Positions 1 to 28,275 of a stretch of DNA of 64,000 bases are shown here, one piece after another. Every line of letters begins with the position of its first letter. Position 1 is the stretch's first letter. The notes below the pieces were generated by a model. The model saw nothing but the letters and a program-made list of their open reading frames with translations. It did not search any database and was not told the DNA's origin. The DNA is from Meghimatium bilineatum (Eukaryota > Mollusca > Gastropoda > Stylommatophora > Philomycidae): contig CM067298.1 in NCBI GenBank assembly GCA_034231615.1, forward strand, positions 49,264,787 through 49,328,786. Direction: 5' to 3'. Position numbers and translations under genes: made by a program.

Positions 1-1401
1 GTTACCTTCTGTGTGCGTAGCCACTCAAATGCCTTGGTCACCGCCATAGTCTCCATGGTCATACTACTCGTAGTGACCGCAAAAGCACCACTTTCCTCCT
101 TGATCGTTTTACCTGCGCACTGAGCTGTAAAGGCCCAAGCACTGCGAACATGCCTAATTACAGATCCATCAGTGTATATAATCATATCCCCCTCTTCTCA
201 CTGATTAAAGCCTGCACTTCTTTCTCCACAGCATGGGACACCATTCTCTGCATTCCCTGCTAAGTGATATTACTACTCTCAAACAAGTTTCGAAATCTGT
301 GGGTAGACCTATCCATTCCGCACCTGCTGCCACATCCTGTAATCTGCACACGCTTTGTATTACATCCTCAGCACGTCCCATCCACGACCTTCCTCTCTTG
401 AGTCTGCTGCCTTTAACTTTCTGTATTTCAGAATGCAACGAGTGTTCCTTATCTGCATGTATTTGAAGGTACGCTCGTGCACGGCAATACTGTAATCTAT
501 GCTCAGCTGTTGGGCAGTCAAGTAGGTATTGCATAGCTCTTGTCGATGTGTCTCTTGTGCATCCCAGAATGATACGCATTGCTGCATTCTGGACTCTATC
601 CAGTCTTTCGATCTGAGTTTGGCTAAGAATCAGAATTGCCAGTGCATATTCCACCACAGCCACAACCAAACCCTGGTACAAAAGAAATAACAATCTTTGC
701 TCACACTGCGCAGCAGCCATAACCTTCATTGCTGCTAAGCCTTTGCCTGCCCTTATGATAATGTGGTCAACATGTTCCCTGAAACTCAGGCTTCTGTCAA
801 AAAACACACCCAGATATCTCATTGTGCTAGTTCTTTCTAAACTTTTCCTGGACAACGAAACTTGTGGCATGGGTGTCTTTACCATGTGATTGTTCAAGGA
901 AAACCACTTCACGAATGCCTTAGACGGATTAACCACTGCTCCCGTATCTCGACACCAATTTGTCAGTCTGTCCAGCTCCTTCTGTAGTTCCACGACGCAC
1001 TCTTCTCGATTTCTGCCCTGTCTATACACCAGGATATCATCGGCATATGACATCGTTCTGCCAACACCTGTGATTTGATTGCCAGCGATATGTACTGTGT
1101 ATACATTGAAAAGTACAGGAGATAGAGGCGATCCCTGTGGCAGGCCAGGGCTAATAACCGTTGGTGTAGATATCCAGTTACCACACTTAAGAACTACAAC
1201 CCTGTGCATCAGGGCGGCGCCAACCCAACGCACGACAAAAGGATTAACTGCAAGATTTAACAGCTGGTGCATCAAGATATCCAAGGACACCCTATTGTAC
1301 GCATCCTCAAGGTCTATTGCGACCGCACATGTCTCCATGCGCAAATCGAACCCCTCAAAAACATCCTGCGCAAATATGGCTGCATTCTGCCATGTCTTCT
1401 A
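1..1401 (-). mobile_element. LINE-A copy: reverse transcriptase plus RNase H, 5'-truncated, frameshifted
   Basis: Remnant of a non-LTR retrotransposon polyprotein. Read on the minus strand from 1401 to 205 it is open, and it starts inside the reverse transcriptase palm. RT motif A reads AIDLEDAYNRV, motif B GLPQGSPLSPVLFNVY and motif C SYADDILVY, followed by a thumb region. Near 205-235 the frame shifts. In another frame 235-1 encodes the start of an RNase H domain (IIYTDGSV, then a Glu-containing stretch) that runs off the window edge. The RT-RNase H order is known from the I/Ingi/R1-like LINE clades; exact clade assignment is inference. There is no endonuclease and no 5' end, and an in-frame TAG lies at the 5' limit, so it is dead. 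The same family recurs at 33112-35166, 39615-40592 and 47310-48060. Confidence 0.9.
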
Positions 1402-17681
<16,280 letters not shown>

Positions 17682-18480
17682 GGATTTCTAACGAATTGAC
17701 AATTTAGATTATACTGTATTTTCAAATTCTTATAGAGACATGTTAAGTAAATTAATGTTATCAAATGTTAATGAAATATATGACATTACTTAATGCATGT
17801 TCAGCTTTAATTAAATTGTTGAAGTTAATTATGATTTTACATAATTGATTGAGGTTATTGGATTTGTGATTAGATAATGTTACTTCATGTTACATTTATA
17901 TACAGTTAATTCTGATGTTAGGTGATTGTTTGAGGTTATACATTATACAATGTATATAACAGATAATGTTATATAATTTTATATAAGTGAATCGGTCATT
18001 AATGAAATTTGTAAAGTTAATTTTGATGTTACATAAGTAATTAAAGCTATTGAATATATGATCAGATTGGTAATTTGAATTGTAACTCTTGTAGTGAGGT
18101 ATGCTCTATCAGCTCTGAATAGGAGTCCAGTTCAGTTATATTAGAACTATGACTATTAAAAAATAATGGAAGTCCTAATAATGGGATCATATAATGTTAC
18201 TTGATCTTATATATGTGAAATTCTTCTTTTGTTACATAGATATTGCCAACTTACATAAGAATGTCCATTTTCGATGGTGAAATGATACAGGCATTTATAT
18301 GTTTAAATGTATTTATTGTGTCTGTTTTGCTCATTTGGGCTGTAATCATCACAAAGCTTTCTTTAATACAATACCAATTCATTGTTCTGATGGGCTGTTA
18401 TTGAAAAAATCAAGACATCTGTTGTGAATGGTTTTTTTCAATGTTGTTGTTACATTAAGAAACACCGGAAGACTGGAAAA
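17682..18480. repeat. AT-rich 3' flank with loose repeats
   Basis: GTTAATTxTGATxTTACATAA, GATTGxGGTTATTGGATTTGT and ATAATGTTACTT recur every 60-130 bp between 17760 and 18240, as a diffuse, diverged repeat. Single related units appear at 23880 and 26520. No gene seen. Confidence 0.5.
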
Positions 18481-19780
18481 TTGCTGTAGTAATACATATC
18501 TGGAAGAAAAAGGCAGCAAAAGTGATTGTACAAAGAACAGAGGTATTTCCATCTCTAAGCCACACTAGAAAAACTTTTCCAACATAATTCTAGAAAGAAG
18601 AGCATTCATAGAACAACATCTAAAGAACACTCAAATGGGATTCTGTACGAACAAAAGCTGTACAGATGCCATTTTTACACTCAGACAACTGGATTAAAAA
18701 AGAACAAAGAATTGTACATTGCATTTGTCAACCAAGAAAAAACATTTGACAGATTAGACAGACAACAAGTTTGGAGACTACTATCACAATATTTTGTTCC
18801 ACATCTGAACAACTTGTGTAGAAGTAGTTACACAGGCAGTCAATGTGCAGTTAGAATGAGTGTTGAGCTTTCAGATAAATTTCCCCTTGCACTCTGGAGT
18901 TCAACAAGGATGTGTTTATCTTCCTTGTTATTCATTACATATATCCATTGCATATTTAAAATTGCCAACACTAATGAAGAATACAACCTAGAACAACCTC
19001 CCGAGCGAACGTCTTTTTACAGACAATCAAGCAATGATATCAAAAATGAAAGAAGAACTACAACACAATATAAATAGACTCCACACAACATGGTAGGGAC
19101 TTTAAAATGAAGATAAACAAAGAAAAAAACTGAGATAATGTCAATTGCAAAAACTGAAAGATACACCACTATTTTAATCAATAATCAACAACTTAAACAG
19201 GTGAATAATTCACTTATCTTGGAAACATCATATCATAGAATTGGAAAAAACATCAATGAAATTCAACATAGATGCAACATAGCATACCGGATCTTGGGGC
19301 AGATGTCTCCTATTTTCAAAAGCAAATATGTGAGCATGAACACCAAAACTGCGCTATATAAAACGATCATCATACCATCACTATGCTACCAATGTCACAC
19401 GTGGCTACTAACAACACAGTCCAAAATAAAACTTGTTACAAAAGAAATGACTTGTCTACGTGAATCCTCGGAGTGACATTAAGAGACAGAATTGGGAATT
19501 AAAACATCAGAAGTCTAACAAATACAATGCAAAACCTGAATTATATCAGAAGACAACAGATTAAGTGGTTTTGCATGCTTTCAGACCACCATCAGACAGT
19601 GTCCCTCGATAAGCATTACCATACAGACACGATGGATACATAGCCAGGGGCAGATCTTGCAAATGATAGATTACAGAAATAAAAGAGCAAAAGAAAACAA
19701 ACACATATGAAACATGCAAAAAACCCATCTCTAGACAACTCTTCTACCCCTGATGCTGCAAGGCATAAAGGGGTATAAAG
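18470..19780 (+). mobile_element. LINE-B/C-like RT remnant
   Basis: It starts with a PEDWKIAVVI-like block and then TDAIFTLRQLD, ELYIAFVNQEKTFDR (RT motif A region) and GVQQGCVYLP-like motif B. There is a degenerate C region, then LGNIIS, IIPSLCYQCHTW and KEMTCL tail blocks. Each sits in a different frame with stops. No catalytic DD pair survives clearly. Confidence 0.75.
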
Positions 19781-19799
19781 CGAAAAAAAAAGTTTTTAT

Positions 19800-20262
19800 A
19801 TTGTCATGTCATGTGTTATATTGTCAACAATCTCTTTAGAATTTTGTGTTCCAATTGAACGCTTTAACCCTTCTCTGTCTTGGGCCATGTCTCTTACAGT
19901 TTCCAATGGCGTATTCATGTTATTTTTAATGTCGTCAGTCCATCGTCTTTTTGGTCAACCCTTTCTCCGCCACCCAGTTGCTCTTCCCTCAATTATTTGT
20001 CTTTCTAAACAGTTGTGTCTCTTTATATGACCAAACAGGTGTAGTTTTCTGTTTACTACTGTGTTTAGTAACCAACAATCTGGCATTTTAATGTGTTTAT
20101 AATGTCTGAGTATCTCTTTTATTCTTTCCATAAAATTCTAAGTATCTTTCTGTAGCATTTCATCTCAAAGTCGTTGATCTTCTTAGCAACTGTTTTACTT
20201 AGTGTCCATGTTTCACAGCTATATGTTGCAACTTGAAAAATAAAAGTTCTTCTTCTTCTGTG
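19800..20262 (-). mobile_element. LINE post-RT tail fragment
   Basis: On the minus strand CETWTLSKTVAKKINDFEMK and CYRKILRI are followed by a degenerate GH-I-R and RRRWTDDI tail. It is closely parallel to 31820-32235, so it is the same family. Confidence 0.75.
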
Positions 20263-20525
20263 TTTGTTCTCAAACTCCTGCAGACCAGCAGGATGTAGTC
20301 CGGAGAATGTAATGCGTTGTGTCATCATTTACAGCACTGCTGCGATATCTGCGCCTTTTGGCCTGACACATCTGACTTCAGCATGGCCTTGGGTCACTAA
20401 CCCTATATGGGATGTGGCAGCCAACTCCATCCCATAACCTCCTTAGTCGCCTTTTACGACATGCATGGAAGGTAAACAGTGTTGCTATTCTTTGCTCCCC
20501 TTTCGGGCCCCAGCAACACACGGGC
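20262..20525 (-). mobile_element. SINE-1, longest copy
   Basis: Read on the minus strand it begins TGTTGCTGGGGCCCGAAAGG, continues with GCATGTCGTAAAAGGCGACT, then GGATGGAGTTGGCTGCCAC, TCAGATGTGTCAGGCC, the CAACGCATTACATTCTCCGG block, TTTGAGAACA, and ends CACAGAAGAAGAAG. This is the reference copy for the family. It directly abuts the LINE tail at 19800-20262. Confidence 0.8.
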
Positions 20526-21479
20526 GATAAAAGTTCTTAATGTTAACAGTTTCAAAATATTATTGTCAAACAAAGGTAAATATAAATATGAGATACACCT
20601 CTAATATTGGGGAACAACCCAACGTACCAGGGATGTGAGCCTGGGGAATCACAGGCAATATAAGGAAAACAAATAAAAATAGATAAGGAGCATTGCTAAT
20701 ATTTAAGTACATGACATACTAACTGCAACCGCAAAAACAGAAAACGATTCAATTAAAAAGTCAATAGGACAAAAAAAACAATGAATATTACACAAAGAGA
20801 CACAAATTCTGATACCAAGAGAGGAGCACAAATTGATAATAAAGAGACAAACAAAATTTGATATTAAAGGAGAGAAACACATTTTTTTCTTTCCTTTATT
20901 ATCAACCTTTGCTCCTCTCTTCCAATCATAATATGGCTCCTATGATATACATTTTTTGGGGTTTGTTTTTGTCCTGGCAAAGACTTTTTAGCTGCAGCAT
21001 TGTCTGTTTTTTGTGGTTAGTATGTCTTGGACTTAAATATTGGCAACATTTGTTACCTATTATTATTATTTGAACAGGAATATATCTGTTATTGCATTAT
21101 ATTTGATTTTTTTTCCTTATTACTCACTGTCTCCCATGTGTATAATTTTACAAAATGTCATACTACATTTTTATGATGTGTACCGTAGTCATTTTACTTT
21201 AATTTGATGAATATTATAATTGGTTTATTGTAAACATATACATTACTGAGGTCAGAATGTCTTGACATTTATAATTCAAAGAATTGTAGTTACATTTTAT
21301 AAACTATAATAATCAGCAAAGTGGAAGAGGAATAAATGCTAAATATACAAATACATGGAGAGATACTGCAACAAGTAGACCATAGTACTTATAACATTGG
21401 CATATAATCACAAATGATGGTAGATGTGAAACAGCAGTTAAGAGGGAGAATAGAAAAGGCTATAAGTACTTTTAATTGT
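20526..21479. other. Non-coding AT-rich stretch
   Basis: No gene recognised. A short inverted duplication of TTGATATTAAAGGAGAG-type sequence occurs around 20810-20930. The rest looks unique. Confidence 0.4.
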
Positions 21480-23125
21480 CTATCCCCAGGTGGAAGTTGG
21501 TTAATAGCATCCACACTTGTCGTTAAGCATAGGGGTGGGAGCTGTAAGTTTCTATTGAAGGCTAGATGTGATGCCTGAGTCCATGCTTGTGGAAGGTCGT
21601 TGTGATGTTATCGATCCATCTCTTCCTCTGTCTTCCCTTGGCTCTGTATCTAGATAATAGTTTGTTATAAGCTATCAGTGGGGGGTGCAAAGGGAACGCA
21701 TTGCTCTAGGCGGACCCAGGGTTAGCAGATAACCAAGATCCCGAAAGTATCTCCTCGCGGTGCACCCTGGTAACAGAAAACAGTAGCTCGAGCTGATTCT
21801 GGCCAAATCATTTGGGGATCGTGTCCGAGAATGTGGTGGAAGCAGATGGAAAGAGATTTGACTGCATAAGAGACAGACAATATCTCTGACACCATTCGCA
21901 TCACCACATCCAGCGACACTGTCGACATACAGTGACGCCTGTTAGTCCAGTCAGAACATTGGAGGGGCGGCCAATGTAAAAGGCACGTAAAGGTGGATAA
22001 AACAAATATATGTCATAATGAGTACAATGACACAATGAAAGGGCAGAACAGCGCTAGAGGGCAGCGCGAACTGCAAATGAAAAGTGAAAAGTTCCTAGGA
22101 TAGGGGAACTATAAGCTCTGTTAGCTCGAGACGAGCTTCTAGTTACCTGTGATCCTTATAGGCAGAGACCCAGACCCAATCGTGGGCATGCGGAAAAAGC
22201 AAGAAGACCTAAACCAACTCTAATGTCGAGTCTTCCTATACCGGAAATATGCTCGCGAAGAGAAAGGGTTCCGAACCCAATGGGCTTAGGCAAGAAAGGG
22301 ACAACGATGGTAGTCCTGGCCCAACTCTACTGTCAAGATTTCCTATACCGGAAATACACTTGCAGGGAGAAAGGGTTCAGTACCTGATGGGCTCAGGCGC
22401 TATTGGGACAAGGTAGCTCAGCTCGAGAACGCCTTGCTCTCAAACGCATGGTATGAGACTCAAACTTGGACAAGGGGTTCAAGATGTCGGTGAACGATGC
22501 CTCAGGTAGGAGGGTGAACGAGCCATGGTCCAACTCTTCTGGCGAGTTCTTCCTCATACAGAACCAGGCTCGCGGATGAGAAAAGGTTCAGTACCAGATG
22601 GGCACAGGCACAGTACGTCCAACTGCTCGAGATGAGTTCATAGATAGTGGAACACCTCGTGCAAGATAGATGCGCTCGACAAGCGTTTTGGCAAAGAGGC
22701 ACTACACACCAGCATGCCCGGTGACAGATAGACAGGCTGTCACGGACTAGGGACAAACCCGAAATAAAGGAATGACGAAAACGGATGTGCTGGACCTCGG
22801 ACGTACAGGTCACGATTGGCCAATACTTCACGCTCCCCGGCGGAAATCACACGATAATTTCGTTGTTGTTACTTGAGAGCGAACGCTGACAAAGAAGAAG
22901 AAGCTCTCAGTGGTAATTGGCTTGGGTCCATTCTCACAAGGTGACGAAACCACTTTATGTGCTGGTGTTCTATATATTTGATACAGGGCATAATTCCTAC
23001 TTTTTTTCTGACATCCTCATTTCTTACTGTCTAGTTTGGTGACCATGGCTGCTTTTCTCAAACACTTCATCTCACATGTGATGGTTTTTCTCTCCTGCAA
23101 GGTTATTAAAGACCATGTTTGACAC
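21480..23125 (-). mobile_element. LINE-B 3' part, split by a family-X insertion
   Basis: 21480-21681 and 22902-23125 together give a continuous minus-strand LINE-B block in the same order as 31150-31500 (CTATCCCCAGGTGG, CATCCACACTTGTCG, TAAGCATAGGGGTGGGAGC, then CCATTCTCACAAGGTGACGA). LINE-B-like sequence may continue to about 23395. The X element at 21682-22901 interrupts it. Confidence 0.8.
21670..22913 (+). mobile_element. Family-X retroposon, full-looking copy with target-site duplication
   Basis: A 1220-bp insert (21682-22901) lies inside LINE-B. AGCTATCAGTGG (21670-21681) and AGCTCTCAGTGG (22902-22913) flank it, a 12-bp duplication with one mismatch. It ends in GACAAAGAAGAAGA, a GAA-rich tail like SINE-1. 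The 5' block GACCCAGGGTTAGCAGATAA recurs at 12045 and 36440. Inside are three or four repeats of about 115 bp around TTCCTATACCGGAAATA. The terminal block shares GATGTGCTGGACC with SINE-1. No open frame with known domains, so it is probably non-autonomous. Confidence 0.8.
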
Positions 23126-23399
23126 TAGTAACAAAGTGTTGATATGAAAATTGTAGATATTATCTGCCTCTTATGTCCATATTGATATTTGGGTGTAGGA
23201 GTAATGGTGAAAGTTGATATTTTACTGCATTTGCTTTCTGGCATCTTGATTCTATTTCTCTGTCTAGTTTCCCATTTTCTGAAAAAACACTTCCTAAATA
23301 TTTGAATTCTTTTGTTTGTTTTACTGCTGAATGGTCTATTGTAATATCTATTGTTGTTGGTGACTTTTAATGACATGAGGAAACTATTAACATTGACAC

Positions 23400-23850
23400 A
23401 GATCATAAACAAGCTAAAAATGGGAATTGTAAAATGCTACTCTACATTAATATATGGCTCAGAAATATGGACAATGAAGAAACAGTTAGAGGACAGAATT
23501 GATGCCTTTGAGGTATAGAAAAATACAGAGAACTTCATGAATAGAGAAGAAATCAAACAAAGAGGTTCTGACAACACTGAACATGAAAAACACTATTATA
23601 CAATATAAAATTCAACCGATTAAAAAATACTTTTGACATATCAAAGACATGATACTTTGTCAAGACTTTCTCAGTTGGTAAATTTGATGGGTGAAGAATA
23701 AGAGGTATGCAGAGATACAAGTGAAAGGGAAACATGAGATAGATATGATATAGTCTAGCAGAGTGCAACACCAAGACAAGTGACAGAGGATGTTAAAGGT
23801 CCATTGCAGTCAACTTTCAATGCAGCGATGACAGATGATGATAAATTTTT
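23400..23850 (+). mobile_element. LINE-C fragment
   Basis: AACAAGCTAAAAATGGGAAT, TTAATATATGGCTCAGAAAT, ACAATGAAGAAACAGTTAGA and the 3' block GTCAACTTTCAATGCAGCGA align with 16670-17100. Broken frames only. Confidence 0.7.
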
Positions 23851-24439
23851 ATGAGGAAAACAGTTTAAACCTAAAATGTTTATTTAAAAATTACGTTATT
23901 GTTTGAAGTTATTGAAAAAAAGGTATTGGAGTAGACAATTTTGCCTAACTCTTAATCTCCATGAGGGTTTTCCTGACCTGTCATAATGTATTAACCCTTA
24001 TAGCCTGAAATTCCAGGTTGTACACAAAATATAGCTCCCCCAAAATACCAATTTTTTGACTTCACAAAACAGTACCTTAATAGTTATTATTAATAAATTG
24101 ATGTATGTATTTTATCTGATGACATGATGTATGTAATTGTGAGATAGCTGCTTCACAAAATGGCAGACATATTTTGACAATGTCATCAGTAGTAGGGTAG
24201 TTAGGGGCAAAGATCCTCACTGGGCAAAAAGCTGCAGTAAGTTTATTTATAATCTATGGGTTTTTCCAATACCACAAGTTACTACATCAGAAGCCAACAT
24301 TCAAATATTTGACACAACAAAGTTTGATAGGTCAAGAACAAGTCACACCCTATTTCTATAATGTTTTCTATAATGTGGAAACAAAATTTTCACAACGTTT
24401 TTTCAATTTCTAACACCCTGCCTGCTGTTATAATATCCA

Positions 24440-24700
24440 AACATGACCTCCAAAGATATCAATAGACCACAATATTTCACCATAGAAAAGGCCACTTCAG
24501 ATTGTTGGGTCACCTCTACTGATTGAAGATCTCATACAGATGAATGTCCATGTGGATCCGGAACCCAGACTGAACACATACTTCAGGATTGCTCAGCATA
24601 CAAAGAGCAGAGACAGCAAACCTGGCCAGAGGATACAGATTTAAGATAAAAGCTATGGAGCAGTCGCTGTGATGCTTTTTTCTTCAGATGAAATTTACGA
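24440..24700 (+). mobile_element. LINE-D C-terminal zinc-knuckle fragment
   Basis: In frame it reads DECPCGSGTQTEHILQDCSA and then YKEQRQQTWPEDTDL. The CxC-x6-EH-x4-C pattern is the zinc-knuckle-like tail found at the C-terminus of many Jockey-type LINE polymerases. It lies inside the candidate piggyBac-type element. Confidence 0.75.
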
Positions 24701-25239
24701 AACTATACATATCTATTCTTAGCACACATGTACACACTGCCGGTTTGCTAGATCTGTTGCAGTGGTGATCTCCTTTGATTTTATAATGGTTTGTAACACT
24801 TTTTTTCCCGTGGTTCTTTGTCCCACAAAATGGGGCAAAAATTAGCATTTACCTAAGTTCATAATCTCTCATTTATTGTATACATGTAAGACTTATATTT
24901 TCAATACCCTCACTAATGTAACATGGATAGATAAGCTATTCACTGAATACAGTTTGTTGTCCCGTAGTTAGGTCTAGGTGACAGAATACACGAAAACGTA
25001 AAAAGTGTGGTTTTTTGCTCCCACCTACCCTATTAGTATTTTTAAACACAAACGATGTATTGAAAATCAAAATTTCCTTTGTATTCAAAAACAGCTAATA
25101 AATTGTTGAGTTTGTGTTTGATGATTCAGAGTACGGTTCATTACGGGAAGCAGTGACCAGATTCAATTTGTTAATAGTATGCATATTTACATTCAGTTTT
25201 CGTGACCATGCTGAACTCAAATTAAAAAGTTGATAGGTT

Positions 25240-25335
25240 TGCATCGATCTGCGTGCTATGCACTGAGAGCTCCTCCCCATCTCCCAGGGTCATTAGAGGG
25301 GGGAAAGAAGGGGACTCTCAGTGTGTAGCGGACAG
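25240..25335. repeat. GC-rich fold-back, sibling of 8385-8490
   Basis: CGATCTGCGTGCTATGCACT and GAGAGCTCC are mirrored by GGACTCTCAGTGTGTAGC and GGACAGATCG, about 30 bp of imperfect inverted repeat around a purine-rich core. Confidence 0.6.
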
Positions 25336-26339
25336 ATCGGTGGATCTGCCAATAGTCTTAGCTACTATGAAATACATCTTTATCAATATTTCTTTTTGTT
25401 AAATAATGTACGTATTTGTTATGTTAAAAAGTGGCCATTGCTGCCTGTAATGTACTCAGAGGACGATGAATTAGACTTAGATGGTGATTATTCTGAAAAT
25501 GTTATGGAAATAGATGGATCACTGGAGCTTGAGCAAATAGAGTTTGTAGTATGCCTATAAATTAAGACAGTTTTAATAATGTTGGTTCATCAGTGGGTCA
25601 AGCTACAATCTGTGGAAGGGGAAAGAGGAATATTATATATAGTTTATCAAGCAAATTTGATTTAGGATGGTCTCTCCTGCTAATATGTTTGCAATGACGT
25701 GTAAAGTAGACACAGCTGCATAGCTAGGCCTATGTTGAAAAGATAGGTCTAAAACATTCTAGAATCTATTTCTGTGGATATTAAGGCTACGGATTTTTAG
25801 AATTATTCCTGGACAATAGTGTCTGGCAAAATTGTGCTTAGTACCATAGAGGCTTAAACATGTTGGCATGCATCATCTACAAGTTTCTCCACACTCTACA
25901 GCCAATAACATTTGTTCTCTGTGTTCTTATAAATTTAATAAACATGTCAGTAACTATCTGTGCCTGAAGGAAAGGTCTACATGCTGGGAGGACTGGCACA
26001 TAAAGCAAGAACACTGGAGAGCATAATATCAGTCAATATTATATAACAGAACATAATTTTATGTCTTATTTCTTTTAAAATAACTAAAATCTGTTGGGGT
26101 GTTCTTGTGTATTTTTTGCCCAGGAGCCCAGGGAAGGGGTTTTTATGGACCAGTTGGTCATGGTGAAAGGGTTAAATAACTCATTATAAAAGTAGAGATT
26201 TTATCTGGTTAATGACACAGTGGGCTTGTCTATGTGATATTACACCGGATTAACAGAGATCAAGTGCTAATGTTATACAAGTGAATCTCCCATGTTACTT
26301 AATGATGTGTAAGTGAATTCCCCTAATTAATGAAATCAA

Positions 26340-26490
26340 TAACTGCAGAAGTTGGATGTGTTGTGCCATTGATACAAACAAAACAGTGACACAACATATT
26401 TCTATTCTCTGGACAAAATCCTGCTTGAAATCTGGTAGGAGCATTGTCATGCTACAAGAGTGTTCATGTGAGAACAGAACCAAAAAAATG
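26340..26490 (+). mobile_element. SINE-1 copy, diverged
   Basis: GAAGTTGGATGTGTTGTGCC, GACACAACATATTTCTATTC, TCTGGACAAAATCCTGCT and AATCTGGTAGGA follow the SINE-1 order. Confidence 0.7.
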
Positions 26491-27148
26491 AAATCAATAA
26501 AGTGAAAGTTGGTGTTATAAAATTTGTTGAAGTTATTGGATTTGTTATTGGATAATTAATGTTCCATGATATTTTATTATTTAGAATATTCATTTAGTTA
26601 ATTACTTTACCAGACATCATAATGCTCTAGACAGACCCATAGGTGCTTAGTTAAGTGTACATGTGTCATATCAGATGACTCGTCTTACCTTTTTTTACTG
26701 TAGCACTTACATTTCTGCAATCTGAGTACGTTAATATATCAGCTTCACTAATTTTTTCCAATAATTGCTTGTTGAGCGATATTATATATCTCTTTAAACA
26801 TATCTACTACCTACTTTGATGCTTTCAGACAAACATATCACATGTACTTTTTTTGAAAGCAGCTGTATATTAACTACAGTTAATGTATCGAAAATTAAGA
26901 CTTTTATATAAGATATTCACCAATCCCTCAGTGTTCAATTATAAACTGTCATTACTGCATATTTTCTCATTATGGACTGCAGAAAAGTACTTGTGGATGT
27001 GTGATAAAGGTTGTATGTCCTTGCTGTCACCATAAAAGGGAAGGGGTCGGTTTTTAAAGTACGGTACCCTTTTTGTGCTGATGTGGGAATCACATCGCAC
27101 ATCACTGGTTCGAGCCTAACAGATTATTCTTCTTATATTATTATTATA
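26491..27148. other. Non-coding; possible tRNA-like B-box at 27108-27120
   Basis: ACTGGTTCGAGCCTAAC matches the B-box consensus well, and an A-box-like GTGCTGATGTGGGAA precedes it by about 25 bp. It is too degenerate for a tRNA, so it may be a SINE head. Nothing else recognised. Confidence 0.3.
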
Positions 27149-27350
27149 TCTGTAGACTAGATGATACATATTCCTAAGTGTGTACCGGTATATCTGTAGA
27201 CTAGATGATACATATTCCTAAGTGTGTATATCTAATCTGTAGACTTAGATGATAGCCTATATATATTCCTGAGTGTGTATATCTGTAGATTTATTCAATA
27301 AATATTCCTGGGTGTGTATATCTGTAGATTTATTCAATAAATGTGTGTGA
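27149..27350. repeat. Tandem repeat, unit about 50 bp, four copies
   Basis: TATCTGTAGACTAGATGATA and CATATTCCTAAGTGTGTA recur. Later units change to TATCTGTAGATTTATTCAAT and AAATATTCCTGGGTGTG. Confidence 0.85.
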
Positions 27351-27929
27351 ATGAATATACATACAAAATGGTGTTGTTAGAACTATTTGTTATTAATTTA
27401 TGAATATATATAACTACCGTATATACATTGCTTGTTTTATGCTTGAATTTCAACAGTGTAGTTGGAGAACTTTCCTGTGGGGATACAGTTTGTTTCAGGA
27501 CAATGATCAAGGTGTGTTTTAGGTATGCCCAACATCTCCATTTCTGACAGAATTTGTAGCTGATCCACCAGTAACTGCATGTATCTATGATTGTTCCGGA
27601 AAGTCTTCATAGATCTTTAGAAATGTGGCAGTTTGCGTTGCAGATTTTTTGTTTCTTTTTCTGTAATACTGCTGATTGATGTTTGTATTTGTAGAAATCG
27701 TTGGTTTGCTCCGATGGTACATGGAAGGTAGCAGGGGTGAGGATTAGCTAGATCTACTTGATCTATTATCTTATTATCTTAGCCTTTTTCCATGATCAAC
27801 AAAGCTGCTGTGTTTTAGAGATCCCAATGTTATATCATCTAATTTTGCCTTCCCTTCATTTGGTGTATAGTTATGCTGCTGTACTGTTCTACCGGGATAA
27901 GATATTGGTTACTTTTCTCTGTGTTGGTG

Positions 27930-28275
27930 GCTGTAACAGAAAATCCAGACATAAGGCCAAAGATATGCCAAGAAAATGGTGGATAGAAAACATCAAGTTA
28001 ACCTTGAACAGACATGTACTTAACTCTCTATGTCCACCAAACCGCTAATATCTACATTTTGGAGACCCACTATGCCGAAAAGCCGCTCAGATCTACATTT
28101 TAATATTAATTTACTATCGTTTTCGGCATAGCAGGAAAACCGTACGGAGACAAAGAGTTAATGCAACCAAGGCAGCTCATCTGGCCTTGGAACAATAGCT
28201 GAAGCTCCTACCCCTATGCTTAATGGCAAGTGTGAATCCTATCAACCATCATTCACCGGGGGGGGGGGGGGGGAA
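27930..28275 (+). mobile_element. LINE-B 3' end, carrying a nested TTAA-flanked insert
   Basis: It starts at CCAGACATAAGGCCAAAGAT, continues PRKWWIENIKLTLNRH, and after the insert at 28024-28157 resumes with AACCAAGGCAGCTCATCTGG and CCTTGGAACAATAGCTGAAG. It ends at a G-homopolymer followed by ACAGACAATAGACAATAG, the family's heptamer tail. Confidence 0.85.
28020..28161. mobile_element. 134-bp piggyBac-type MITE with TTAA target-site duplication
   Basis: TTAA at 28020-28023 and 28158-28161 flanks 134 bp. The termini are CTCTCTATGTCC and, from the other end, CTCTTTGTCTCCG. A subterminal inverted pair (CTATGCCGAAAA and TTTTCGGCATAG) is also visible. Removing the insert and one TTAA restores the LINE-B order seen at 4060-4110 and 43320-43370. 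TTAA-specific precise insertion is the hallmark of piggyBac elements. Confidence 0.8.

Larger units (their letters stand above)
23991..26177. mobile_element. Candidate piggyBac-type element (TTAA-flanked, decayed)
   Basis: The left end reads TTAACCCTTATAGCCTG near 23991. The right end reads GGTCATGGTGAAAGGGTTAA near 26156-26175, whose complement is TTAACCCTTTCACCATGACC. TTAA duplication plus CCCTT termini is the piggyBac pattern, but only about 5 bp of the terminal repeats match strictly. The inside carries a short open frame at 25441-25560 with an acidic N-terminus (YSEDDELDLDGDYSEN), as many piggyBac transposases begin, and a GC-rich fold-back. No DDD core was found. Confidence 0.35.

Noticed and set aside
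27100..27125. tRNA gene suggested by a good B-box
   Set aside because: No cloverleaf with an acceptor stem or anticodon arm could be drawn. At most it is a SINE head.
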